Origin: an uncultured Bacilli bacterium
GTDB lineage: Bacteria; Bacillota_I; Bacilli_A; RF39; UBA660
Direction of reading: 5' to 3'
Assembly (NCBI GenBank): GCA_947594925.1
Contig: CANQEJ010000007.1
Coordinates: 1-35,058 of the forward strand
Length of the DNA stretch: 35,058 nucleotides
Each line of letters opens with the position of its first letter. The stretch's first letter is position 1. The translations under genes and the position numbers were made by a program. Below, one piece after another: positions 7,127 through 15,396 of this stretch. The notes beneath the pieces are model-generated. The model saw only the letters and a program-made list of their open reading frames with translations, searched no databases and was not told the origin of the DNA.

Positions 7127-9142
7127 ATGATTGAAAAAGATTTAAATTACATCTATAATTTAGATTATTTAATATGCATACCTCAGCCATATTCCCATTT
7201 AATCCAAGGCTTTGCAGCGACTTTTCAAAATGTTGTCTTAATAGAAGACACCTATGAGGATATTACTTTTTTTAAAACTTTTTTGAAGAAAAATAATATA
7301 AAACGCCTTATATTTATTAATTATAATAATATTTATGATGAAATAAAAGGCGATATTCCCAACGAGATATTAGTGGACTTTATATTTCCAGAATCTCTAA
7401 GTGGATTAAGTGATATTAATAATTTAAATAATTTTAATCAAATTATAACAGCTTATCAGAATAACAAAATTACACAAATTAACTTATTAGATGAAAATTT
7501 ATATAATGTTTTAAAAAATAAAAAATATAAAGTTAATTTAATTAAATTAAGATCAAATCTTAAGGTTAAGACTTCTAGAAAGTATAATATAGTAGGTTTA
7601 CTTAATAGCCAAATAGATCCTAAAGATAGTTTTTATAATGAATTGACAGCTCTATCTTTAATTGATTATGAAGTTAAAATTTTAAATCCTAATAAAATTA
7701 CGAAAAACTTTTGTAAGAAATTTAATATTAAATGGCAAAAAGTTAAAACATATGAAGAACTTATTAGTAATAATTTAGTTAATTTAGATATAAATTTTAC
7801 GACTGCTAATATTTTGCCTTTTTTAGATAGTATGAACAATGGAGTTCCTTGTTTATTAGGTAATACTCTTCTTTTAGATAAATATCCGAAGCTAAAAGAA
7901 TATCTAGTTTTAACTAGCGATGATGATTGTAATGAGATAGCATATAAAATAAAAAGTGCAGTAGAAAATAAAGAAAAAATACTAGATTTATATAAAGATT
8001 TTAAGACTGATTATGAACAATCAGTAGAGCAATTAAAATATAAGCTTATAAAAAAGGAAAAAAAAGTAGTTAAAGATAATTATAAATATTTGCTTAGTAT
8101 CATAGTTCCTATCTACAATGTCGAAAAGTATATCGAAAAAACTTTGCAAGCAATTTTAAATGCCTTAATTGATGATGTGGAAATAATTTTGATTAATGAT
8201 GGTTCTACTGATAACAGTGGTAATATTGCTAAAGCTTTTGTTACAGAGCATCATAATATAAAATATATAAGTCAAGAAAATCATGGACTTGGTTATGTCC
8301 GAAATGTTGGATTAAAAGAGGCTCAAGGAAAATATATAGCATCAATAGACTCTGATGATACAATTAATTGTAACTTCTTTAAAGAAGCGGTGCCTTACTT
8401 AAAACATGATATTGATATAGTAATATATGATTGGTTATCTGTGGTACCTGGTAAGGAAACCTTTCCGACTCCTGCTTTGGACAAAATGTTAAATATAGAA
8501 AATAATTATAAGAGTATTTTATATGCTACAATTATGCCTTCTGCTTGTAATAAAATTATTAAAAAAAGTATATATGAAGAATTGGATTTAAAATTTGCAG
8601 AATTAAAATATGAAGATTTAAGTGCGAATCCTCTAGTTTTACTTCAAGCAAAAAAAATTAAATATATTAATAAACCATACTACGAGTATATGATTCGCCC
8701 CAATTCTATCATGCGAAATAGTGCTAAAAATATTGATTATGATATGATAAAAGTAATTAATATTTTGGAAAATAGTTTAAAGAATCATGAAGATTTAAGG
8801 GCCAAAATAAATATACGAGAATTTAAAACTTATGTTTTGTGGTGGCGCATTGAGGAACTTATAATTAATAAAATTTATGATTTAGAGATTCAAGAAATAA
8901 AAGATTATGTAAAATTTATGAATGATAATATTTATTCTACTTTGAAAGATATTTATGAAAATAATGATTTTGTAAATCAGGTTATTTCTAAGTTTGATGA
9001 GGAAACAAGAACTTATATTACGAAAAGGAACAAAGCTATATTAGATAATAAATTGGATAAATTTATTATAGAAAATAGAAAAAACCATAAAATAATAACA
9101 GCTGCTATGATTCTATATAACATAGATAACAGAGGAGTATAA
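7127..9142 (+). CDS. two-domain glycosyltransferase: degenerate GT-B-like module plus GT2 module
   Basis: In this 671-aa protein, residues 1 to about 305 form a divergent GT-B-like domain. It lacks a clear E-x7-E donor motif, reading TTANILPFLDSMNNGVPCL where the protein at 5312 has LSECSPMLPLESMEMGVPCL. It may therefore bind an acceptor rather than catalyse. Residues about 318-560 are a standard GT2 domain: LLSIIVPIYNVEKYIEKTL, LINDGSTDN (about 354) and the metal-binding IDSDD (about 405). A helical C-terminal tail follows. The GT-B/GT2 order is the reverse of that in the protein at 2853. ATG 7127 has GAGGTGG 5 bases upstream and lies 9 bases after the previous stop, so both are in one operon. 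Confidence 0.83.
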   Translation: MIEKDLNYIYNLDYLICIPQPYSHLIQGFAATFQNVVLIEDTYEDITFFKTFLKKNNIKRLIFINYNNIYDEIKGDIPNEILVDFIFPESLSGLSDINNLNNFNQIITAYQNNKITQINLLDENLYNVLKNKKYKVNLIKLRSNLKVKTSRKYNIVGLLNSQIDPKDSFYNELTALSLIDYEVKILNPNKITKNFCKKFNIKWQKVKTYEELISNNLVNLDINFTTANILPFLDSMNNGVPCLLGNTLLLDKYPKLKEYLVLTSDDDCNEIAYKIKSAVENKEKILDLYKDFKTDYEQSVEQLKYKLIKKEKKVVKDNYKYLLSIIVPIYNVEKYIEKTLQAILNALIDDVEIILINDGSTDNSGNIAKAFVTEHHNIKYISQENHGLGYVRNVGLKEAQGKYIASIDSDDTINCNFFKEAVPYLKHDIDIVIYDWLSVVPGKETFPTPALDKMLNIENNYKSILYATIMPSACNKIIKKSIYEELDLKFAELKYEDLSANPLVLLQAKKIKYINKPYYEYMIRPNSIMRNSAKNIDYDMIKVINILENSLKNHEDLRAKINIREFKTYVLWWRIEELIINKIYDLEIQEIKDYVKFMNDNIYSTLKDIYENNDFVNQVISKFDEETRTYITKRNKAILDNKLDKFIIENRKNHKIITAAMILYNIDNRGV

Positions 9143-9144
9143 TT

Positions 9145-10587
9145 ATGAAATTTTTAAAAGCAAATTTAAAAAAATATAAATATCATTATTTAATAATTTT
9201 TCTGATTTTACTGACTTTATTTGGCGTTTTTTCTTTAAATCGGTATGCAATAGACACTTATTTTTTCGAATCATTCGGCATGAAATATAATGCTATTAAT
9301 CCTTACTTTCACGATGGTAGATTATTTATGACTGGCTTTTTGTATCTAATGGATTTCTTTAAATTTTCTTATGCAACAGAAAAAATCTTATCATGGGTTT
9401 TAGCTCTTGGATCTTTATTTTTATCAGCAATTATTATGTTTAATTTATTAAATAAAAATAGCAAAAATAAAATGATAAATATTCTACTTAGTGTATGCTT
9501 AGTCGCTAATCCATTTATTATAGAATTTTTTATGTTCCCTGAGTATAGTGGAATTATGTGTTTAAGTGTATTATTCATTTTTATAAGTATAGCCTCAATA
9601 ATTAATTTTTGGGAAAATAAAAGTAAATCTCTAATATTGATAGCTATAATAGCTGCTATATTTTCAGTATTATGTTATCAAGGTGCGCTATCAATGTTGT
9701 TTATCATCCCACTAATTTTTGCTTTTAAAGATTGTGATAACTTTAAAAATTTTGTTCAAAGAGTTATTATAACCGGAGTTATTTTTATAATTGCCGCGGG
9801 GACAATTGCTATAATCACTAAATTATTGGGAGCAACCAGGTTAGCAAATCATATTAATTTGTTAGGATCAATAAAAAGTTTGATAAAGGGAATAAGGCTA
9901 TTACTGACTTCTACATATAAAATTTTACCCTCTTATATGTTAATCGGAGCATTTTGTATTTCATTAGTTTTCTGTTTAATTGGTGTTAAAAAGAAATTTA
10001 ATTTTATTATATTCCTAATATTAGCCATGATTTCTTTGCTTGCTGTGCCTGCTTTACCTCATTTATTTACTTCTTATATTTGGATGGTTCCTAGAAGTAA
10101 TATTGGTTACGGAATTCTTGGAGTATTTCCAATATTGTTTTATCTGCTCTATGGCCAAGATAAAAAATATATAAATTATATTTTTATTGGAATAATGAGT
10201 ATTTTATTGATATTTCAATGGCATAGTGGTTTAAGTTTTGCTCAAAGTCAGATAGAAAATAACGAATTAAATACTCAGGAAGCTCAAAATATAAATAAAT
10301 ATATTCAAGATAATAAAGAATATAATGTGTATAAACTTAAAACATATAGTGATAAAAATCCTACTTATACATATTATTCTTTAAAAACAGCCGGTGATAT
10401 GAATGTCAGAGCTTTTGGGTATGAATGGGCATATAGAGCAGCCTTAAATACTAAATCATCAATATCATTTGAAGAGGGAGATACAAATAAAGAGTATGAA
10501 AAATACTGCTCCCATAAAAACTGGGATAGCTTTGATACAGAACAGCTAAAAATAATAAATGATACAATTTATATTTGTATTTACTAA
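9145..10587 (+). CDS. GtrII-like polytopic membrane glucosyltransferase
   Basis: This 480-aa integral membrane protein has about ten hydrophobic segments and a hydrophilic C-terminal domain from about residue 370. The opening, an N-terminal membrane helix then SLNRYAIDTY and later DGRLFMTGFLY, is typical of the GtrII-like glucosyltransferase domain family. Members transfer a sugar from a polyprenyl-phosphate carrier onto a surface polymer outside the membrane. It follows the preceding gene by 2 bases, and its AGAGGAG (9131-9137) lies within that gene's end, so they are co-transcribed. The GtrB- and GtrA-like genes further on could supply the lipid-linked donor. A 5'-deleted relative lies at 11103-11585 with the same C-terminal pattern (NPTY, AGDMN, RAFGY, YRAALNT, INDT-ICIY). 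Confidence 0.82.
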   Translation: MKFLKANLKKYKYHYLIIFLILLTLFGVFSLNRYAIDTYFFESFGMKYNAINPYFHDGRLFMTGFLYLMDFFKFSYATEKILSWVLALGSLFLSAIIMFNLLNKNSKNKMINILLSVCLVANPFIIEFFMFPEYSGIMCLSVLFIFISIASIINFWENKSKSLILIAIIAAIFSVLCYQGALSMLFIIPLIFAFKDCDNFKNFVQRVIITGVIFIIAAGTIAIITKLLGATRLANHINLLGSIKSLIKGIRLLLTSTYKILPSYMLIGAFCISLVFCLIGVKKKFNFIIFLILAMISLLAVPALPHLFTSYIWMVPRSNIGYGILGVFPILFYLLYGQDKKYINYIFIGIMSILLIFQWHSGLSFAQSQIENNELNTQEAQNINKYIQDNKEYNVYKLKTYSDKNPTYTYYSLKTAGDMNVRAFGYEWAYRAALNTKSSISFEEGDTNKEYEKYCSHKNWDSFDTEQLKIINDTIYICIY

Positions 10588-10620
10588 AAAGTAATTAGAA
10601 TTAGATCTTAATTACTTTTT
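10586..10620. terminator. bidirectional intrinsic terminator
   Basis: AAAAAGTAATTA (10586-10597) pairs perfectly with TAATTACTTTTT (10609-10620). The 12-bp stem has A and T runs on either side, so it can end the GtrII-like gene rightwards and the YfhO-like remnant leftwards. Confidence 0.75.
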
Positions 10621-11110
10621 TTAATATCTAGAATGAACCATATTACACCACTCAATGATAAAAGTAAGCTAATATAGAAAGTTGGCGGTGTGTAGTAAAA
10701 CTCTATAGTATGATTTCCCTGGGCTATATTTAATCCTATTAAATTATTAGCTATATTTAATTTATCTGTTTTTTTGCCGTCTACTTTAATTTTCCAACCT
10801 TTATCATTAATTAATGATGTTAATAATATTTGCGGCTCTTTGACGGATATAGCGGTTTTAATATAATTAGTTTTGTTACTTAGTATTTTTAATTGATTTT
10901 CCGAGATTTTTTGGTATATATTTTCAAAAATTTCATGATGATATTTGTAAGCTAATAACGTATACTTATCTTTACTTTCTATTTTAATATTACTAATATT
11001 TTTAGGAATATAAACAATATTATAATTATTTATTTCGGAGTTAGATACTATTGGATTATTATCGATATATAATTTTAGGTTTGCTGTATCATTATTTTTA
11101 AATTTATAAA
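10608..11110 (-). pseudogene. 5'-truncated YfhO-like membrane protein (C-terminal part only)
   Basis: The minus strand keeps an open frame of about 168 codons with no start codon. It encodes a C-terminal part of a YfhO-type bacterial membrane protein: an extracytoplasmic domain with KGWKIKVDGKK and IAQGNHTIEFYYTPP, then one membrane helix and a short basic tail ending in SN. YfhO proteins are normally very large polytopic proteins linked to glycosylation of lipoteichoic acid and related polymers, so nearly all of the N-terminal membrane part is missing. In frame, a TGA lies just upstream of the junction near 11110. Beyond that point the sequence matches a rightward GtrII-like remnant instead. 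It is therefore a deletion relic, with no ribosome site or start visible. Confidence 0.78.
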
Positions 11111-11585
11111 TGATATATCATTAGTATTTTATGTAATATACAATAAAGAAAATAAAGTTGTAAATGGAATATTTCTAAGTTGTATGGTTGTTTTATTATT
11201 TTCTCAAACTATTTGTGCAATAAATTATGTAAAAGGTGCAATTTCCAATGATACTTTAAATTACTTTGAATCTAAAAAAGTTTTACAAGAAATTGAAAAA
11301 TATGAAAATGATAATAATATATCTATAAATAAAATTGCGGTTTATTATGATGCAAATCCTACTTATGTATATGATAATGTGAAATCAGCTGGTGATATGA
11401 ACCCTCGAGCTTTTGGATACATATGGTCTTATAGGGCAGCTTTAAATACAAGAATAAAACGAACACTTAATGATGGAGCTTCTGCTAAATCTATGGAAGA
11501 TTACTGCAAATCTAAGGATTGGCAATCTTTCAATGATGAACAAATAAAATTTGTAAATGATACTTTGCATATTTGTATATATTAA
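11103..11585 (+). pseudogene. 5'-truncated GtrII-like protein (C-terminal part only)
   Basis: The frame is open from about 11079, matches GtrII-like sequence from about 11103 and ends at 11585. An internal ATG at 11184 would give 133 aa but has no good ribosome site. The encoded tail has two hydrophobic stretches, then a hydrophilic domain sharing NPTYVY, SAGDMNPRAFGY, YRAALNT and NDTLHICIY with the end of the intact protein at 9145. All of the N-terminal membrane domain with the expected catalytic loops is missing. It probably arose when one deletion removed the 5' ends of this gene and of the divergent YfhO-like gene. It may be inert or serve as a donor of an alternative C-terminal sequence. 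Confidence 0.72.
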
Positions 11586-11602
11586 AGTTATTGCTAATAG
11601 TT
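11586..11602. terminator. weak hairpin between convergent genes
   Basis: AGTTATT (11586-11592) can pair with AATAGTT (11596-11602), including two G-U pairs, around a GCT loop. A T-rich stretch follows on the plus strand. It lies exactly between two convergent 3' ends and is marginal by sequence. Confidence 0.3.
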
Positions 11603-13129
11603 TTATTTTTGCTTTTTAGATATGATAATTCTTGACTTTATATAAATTTGTTCTGATAATTGTGCTATTCCAATACTTGCTAATGGGATTAATATTATTA
11701 CATACGGTAGTGTATATCGTGCTTTCATCTCCCATAGTGTATGAAACATAAAACCTCCTAAAAATATTAAATATAATAACATGATTTCACTACTTGTTTT
11801 TCTTCTCATGAATATTAAATTAATTAGTGCACCACCATATATTAGCAATAACAAACTTTTTAAATATATATTAGTGTAATAATATATTTTACTATTAAAA
11901 ATTTTATTGAGCTCTGATCCTTTGTTAGTATTGTTAACATTATACCAAATGCTTTGAAAAAAAGGATTAATCCATCCCGAAACAGTTTTTCGAGAATAAA
12001 AATTTAAAGTATATAATGGATGGTTAATAAAATAATTGAATCTTTGTTTTATTAAAGATTTATACTTTTGATTAGCTCCTATTGGATTCATCCAAGCATA
12101 ATCCATAGTATTTCCGTACCAACCCGCTTCTCGTACGCTTTCAGACATTCCCATGTATATATATGAACTTGTTGGTAATGCTTGAGTAGATTTAATATCT
12201 AAAACTTTGGCTCCAATTGATTTTATTAAAGTATTGGGTAGTAAAGCAATTGATAAGTATGAAAATAGTATAAAGAAATTAACTAGATACCTTTTTTGCT
12301 TTTTAAATATAATTAATAATAGATATATTCCAGCTGCAATTATAAAAATCAAATAATTTGTTTTAATAATGTACGCTAATGAAAGCAAGAGCCCTGAAAA
12401 GAGCAGAAATCTATAATTACTATTTTTCTTATATTTAATAATAAAATATATAGAATACACAGCTAAAGATAAACCTATGTAATCACCGTAAACATATGTG
12501 CTTAATAATATTAGAGGGATAAAAGTTAATATTAAGGTAAAATAGATAAAAGAGACAGAAATTTTTTTAACTTTAATTTTGAATTCCTGTAATATTAAAT
12601 ATAATCCATAAATGGTGAAAATATTAGCTATAATATTACAAAATTGTATTAACTGATAGTTAGTAGTAGAAAATAATTTATAAATAATAGTAAATGTTAA
12701 AATCATTCCCATTTGATGTGGCGTTTTTGCTATATAGTCATTATGATATAATGACTTTAAACCATGATTAATTATAGAAATAGCGGAATTATTAACAACC
12801 ATTGAATCATCTGTTGGAGTAATATTAGCGTAGTTTATCCATTTGATGCTTATAAATAAATATAAAATTAATAAAAAAATAATTAAATATTTTTTCTTTA
12901 TTTTAATATTAGTTTTTGATATAAAAGTAAAGCAAAAAATTAAAAGAATAATAGTAATTGCAATACTTAAAATTTCTTGTAAACTTACATATTGATTTAA
13001 CACTTTTTCAAATTCATTTATTACTGATGATTTATATATAATGGAGAAAATGAATAATAACAATAGCACGAATGCTGACAGTATTAGTATAGTATTTTTT
13101 ATAATATTATTAAATTTCATCTTTTTCAT
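11603..13129 (-). CDS. polytopic GT-C-type membrane glycosyltransferase (GT39/PMT-like)
   Basis: This 508-aa integral membrane protein has roughly eleven hydrophobic segments. The first large loop contains ITPTDDSMVVNNSAISIINHG, where the adjacent acidic pair fits the catalytic loop of GT-C enzymes. The later HNDYIAKTPHQMG and the extracytoplasmic region with MGMSESVREAGWYGN resemble membrane glycosyltransferases of the GT39/ArnT-like clan in Firmicutes. It would use a polyprenyl-phosphate sugar and act outside the membrane. It is the only leftward gene in the polysaccharide region and stands alone. ATG is at 13129-13127 with AAAGGAG upstream, and an extended -10 (TGGTACAAT) lies at 13158-13150. 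Assignment beyond a GT-C-like fold is uncertain. Confidence 0.7.
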   Translation of the reverse strand: MKKMKFNNIIKNTILILSAFVLLLLFIFSIIYKSSVINEFEKVLNQYVSLQEILSIAITIILLIFCFTFISKTNIKIKKKYLIIFLLILYLFISIKWINYANITPTDDSMVVNNSAISIINHGLKSLYHNDYIAKTPHQMGMILTFTIIYKLFSTTNYQLIQFCNIIANIFTIYGLYLILQEFKIKVKKISVSFIYFTLILTFIPLILLSTYVYGDYIGLSLAVYSIYFIIKYKKNSNYRFLLFSGLLLSLAYIIKTNYLIFIIAAGIYLLLIIFKKQKRYLVNFFILFSYLSIALLPNTLIKSIGAKVLDIKSTQALPTSSYIYMGMSESVREAGWYGNTMDYAWMNPIGANQKYKSLIKQRFNYFINHPLYTLNFYSRKTVSGWINPFFQSIWYNVNNTNKGSELNKIFNSKIYYYTNIYLKSLLLLIYGGALINLIFMRRKTSSEIMLLYLIFLGGFMFHTLWEMKARYTLPYVIILIPLASIGIAQLSEQIYIKSRIIISKKQK

Positions 13130-13149
13130 GATAGTACTCCTTTATTTTT

Positions 13150-13158
13150 ATTGTACCA
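13150..13158 (-). promoter_or_regulatory. extended -10 promoter of the leftward GT-C gene
   Basis: The minus strand reads TGGTACAAT, an extended -10 element, 20 bases upstream of the ATG. The -35 region (AAAGAC at 13178-13173) is poor, as expected for extended -10 promoters. The same TGGTA pattern precedes several other genes here. Confidence 0.5.
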
Positions 13159-13315
13159 AATTTCTGTCGAAAAGTCTTTATTATAAAATTCCTACAAAAT
13201 AAAAAGGGTTCGATTATTATAAATCTCGTTAAAAAATAAATAAATTATGTATTATAGATTACTTTCTAATAGAAACAAAAAAACATTAAAATTTATTCTA
13301 TAAATCATAATACAA

Positions 13316-13344
13316 TTTACTTATTTTCTTTAATAAGATATAAT
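13316..13344 (+). promoter_or_regulatory. sigma-A type promoter of the first DPM1-like gene
   Basis: TTTACT (13316-13321) and a perfect TATAAT (13339-13344) are separated by 17 bases. Transcription would start near 13351, giving a leader of about 20 bases that contains GAGGT before the ATG at 13371. Confidence 0.65.
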
Positions 13345-13370
13345 TTTTATAAGTGGTTAGTGAGGTAAAC

Positions 13371-14327
13371 ATGAAAACAAAAAAAGAATTAATATCAGTT
13401 ATCGTATCTTGTTACAATGAAGAAGAAAGTATACCTTTGTTTTATCAAGAAATAATTAAAGTGGCTAAAAAAATGGCCAATGTTGATTTTGAATTTTTAT
13501 TTATAAATGACGGTTCTAGAGATAAAACATTAGAAATTTTAAGAAATTTATCTAAAAAAGATAAACGAGTTAGATATATCTCTTTTTCTCGAAATTTTGG
13601 TAAAGAAGCTGCAATGTTTGCTGGCTTAGAACACTCAAAAGGTGATTATGTAACTTTAATGGATGCTGATTTACAAGATCCTCCATCTTTGCTTCCTGAA
13701 ATGTTTAAAATTATTAAAGAGGAAGGATATGATTCAGTAGGAACGAGAAGAGTTACTAGGAAAGGCGAGCCGCCAATCAGAAGTTTTTTTGCCAGAATGT
13801 TTTATAAGTTAATTAATAAAATGAGTAAAGTTGAGATGGTTGATGGGGCTAGAGATTACCGTTTAATGAGTAGACAAGTAGTTGATTCCATTATCTCCTT
13901 ACAAGAATATAATCGTTATTCCAAAGGTTTATTTAGCTTTGTTGGTTATGAAACAAAATGGCTAGAATATGAAAATGTTGAACGAGTAGCAGGAGAAACG
14001 AAATGGTCTTTTTGGAAATTATTTAAATATGCCATAGAAGGTATTGTGGCTTTTACAACTGTGCCTTTAACTATTGCCACCTTCATGGGAATATTACTTT
14101 TCTTAGTGGCTATTATATTTATTTTTGTAATATTATTTAAAACGCTTGTTTTTGGTGACCCTGTTTCCGGTTGGCCTTCTTTGGCTTGTATAATATTATT
14201 TTGTTCTGGTATTCAGCTATTATGCCTTGGAATAATTGGCGAATACTTATCTAAAACATATTTAGAAACAAAAAAAAGACCTATTTATATAATTAAAGAA
14301 ACAGAAGATAACATCTTACATAAATAG
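13371..14327 (+). CDS. DPM1/GtrB-like polyprenyl-phosphate glycosyltransferase
   Basis: This 318-aa family 2 transferase loads a sugar from a nucleotide donor onto polyprenyl phosphate at the inner membrane face. It carries ISVIVSCYNEEESIPLFY, FLFINDGSRDKT, FSRNFGKEAAMFAGLEHS, the metal-binding MDADLQDPP and DYRLMSRQVV. Two C-terminal membrane helices lie at about 230-255 and 270-295, the layout of bactoprenol glucosyl transferases (GtrB, YkcC, Csb-like). I chose ATG 13371 because GAGGT lies 4-8 bases upstream. The GTG at 13353, in the same frame, would sit at the predicted transcription start with no ribosome site. It likely feeds the GT-C proteins nearby with lipid-linked sugar. Confidence 0.88.
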   Translation: MKTKKELISVIVSCYNEEESIPLFYQEIIKVAKKMANVDFEFLFINDGSRDKTLEILRNLSKKDKRVRYISFSRNFGKEAAMFAGLEHSKGDYVTLMDADLQDPPSLLPEMFKIIKEEGYDSVGTRRVTRKGEPPIRSFFARMFYKLINKMSKVEMVDGARDYRLMSRQVVDSIISLQEYNRYSKGLFSFVGYETKWLEYENVERVAGETKWSFWKLFKYAIEGIVAFTTVPLTIATFMGILLFLVAIIFIFVILFKTLVFGDPVSGWPSLACIILFCSGIQLLCLGIIGEYLSKTYLETKKRPIYIIKETEDNILHK

Positions 14328-14367
14328 CAATAAATGTTCCTTTTTTGTTAGATGTATATAAAATTGA

Positions 14368-14397
14368 TAGACAGTAATAGTGAGGAAAATATATAAT
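14368..14397 (+). promoter_or_regulatory. promoter with inverted repeat around the -10 box
   Basis: TAGACA (14368-14373) and TATAAT (14392-14397) are 18 bases apart. An inverted repeat GGAAAA (14384-14389) and TTTTCC (14401-14406) brackets the -10 box and could be an operator. The ribosome site AAGGAG (14407-14412) follows immediately. Confidence 0.5.
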
Positions 14398-14418
14398 TTG
14401 TTTTCCAAGGAGTAGTTT

Positions 14419-15364
14419 ATGAAAAAAAGTAATGACAAAACAATAGCAGTTTTAATTCCCTGCTATAACGAAAGTGCAACAGTAGAAAAAGTTGTAAAAG
14501 ATTGGAAAAAAGCATTACCAAGTGCTGATAGCTGATATATATGTCTATGATAATAATTCTAAAGATAATACCGATAAGATAGCAGCTAAAGCTGGTGCTA
14601 TTGTAAGATATGAATATAAACAAGGAAAAGGAAATGTTATTCGTAGCATGTTCCGTGATATTGATGCTGATTGTTATATTATGGTTGACGGTGATGATAC
14701 GTATCCTGTTGAAAATGGAAAAGAAATGTGTGATTTAATCTTGGATGGTAAAGCTGATATGGTAATCGGCGATAGATTATCATCAACCTACTTTACTGAA
14801 AATAAAAGACCTTTTCATAACTTTGGAAATAAGATTGTAAGATTTTTAATTAATAAATTATTTAAAAATGATGTTAAAGATATTATGACAGGTTATCGTG
14901 CTTTTAGTTATGAATTTGTTAAAAGTTTTCCAGTATTATCTAAAGGATTTGAAATTGAAACAGAAATGACTATTCATGCTGTTGATAAAAACTTCAAATT
15001 AGTAGAAATCCCTGTTACTTATCGTGATAGACCTGAAGGTAGTGAATCTAAACTTAATACTTATAGTGATGGACTTAAAGTATTAAAAACTATAGCCACT
15101 TTATTTAAAGAGTATAAACCTAGCTTATTTTTCTCATTAATAAGTTTTATTCTTCTCGTGATGTCTTTAGTTTTAGGTATCCCAGTATTTATTGATTATT
15201 TTAAAACTGGTCTTGTATTAAGATTTCCAACTTTAATTGTTTCTAGTATGATTTTAGTATTAGCTATTTTGTTATGGGTAGCTGGTATAATATTAGAAAT
15301 AATCAATAAAAAACATAAACAATTATATGAATTGTATTTAAATATGATTAAAAGAAGTAAATAA
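14419..15364 (+). pseudogene. DPM1-like glycosyltransferase, frameshifted by a 7-bp tandem duplication
   Basis: Translation from ATG 14419 (AAGGAG at 14407-14412) gives the start of a GT2 enzyme, with IAVLIPCYNESATVEKVV and ALPSAD, then meets TGA about 37 codons in. The rest of the enzyme is open in another frame to 15364: DIYVYDNNSKDN, YKQGKGNVIR, the metal-binding MVDGDDTYP, DIMTGYRAFS and two C-terminal membrane helices. The break falls on GCTGATA repeated twice (14524-14537). Removing one copy restores a 312-aa protein reading PSADIYVYDN. With two copies, only an N-terminally cut product could be made, from GTG 14522, lacking the first strand of the nucleotide-binding fold. It may be a recent loss, a reversible switch or an assembly error. 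Confidence 0.88.
14524..14537 (+). repeat. 7-bp tandem duplication GCTGATA x2
   Basis: Two exact copies of GCTGATA lie end to end inside the DPM1-like gene. A single copy keeps the frame open, so this unit is the cause of the frameshift. Seven is not a multiple of three, so gain or loss of a copy toggles the frame. Confidence 0.9.
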
Positions 15365-15396
15365 TTTGATTAGTTATTTTGTTAGCAGGTGGTATG

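Noticed and set aside
13353-13370. GTG start 18 bases upstream of the DPM1-like gene
   Set aside because: It falls at the predicted transcription start with no ribosome site. ATG 13371 has GAGGT at the right distance and matches the usual family start.
14417-14623. Minus-strand open frame over the frameshift in the DPM1-like gene
   Set aside because: It is the complement of conserved GT2 coding sequence, has no ribosome site and resembles no protein.
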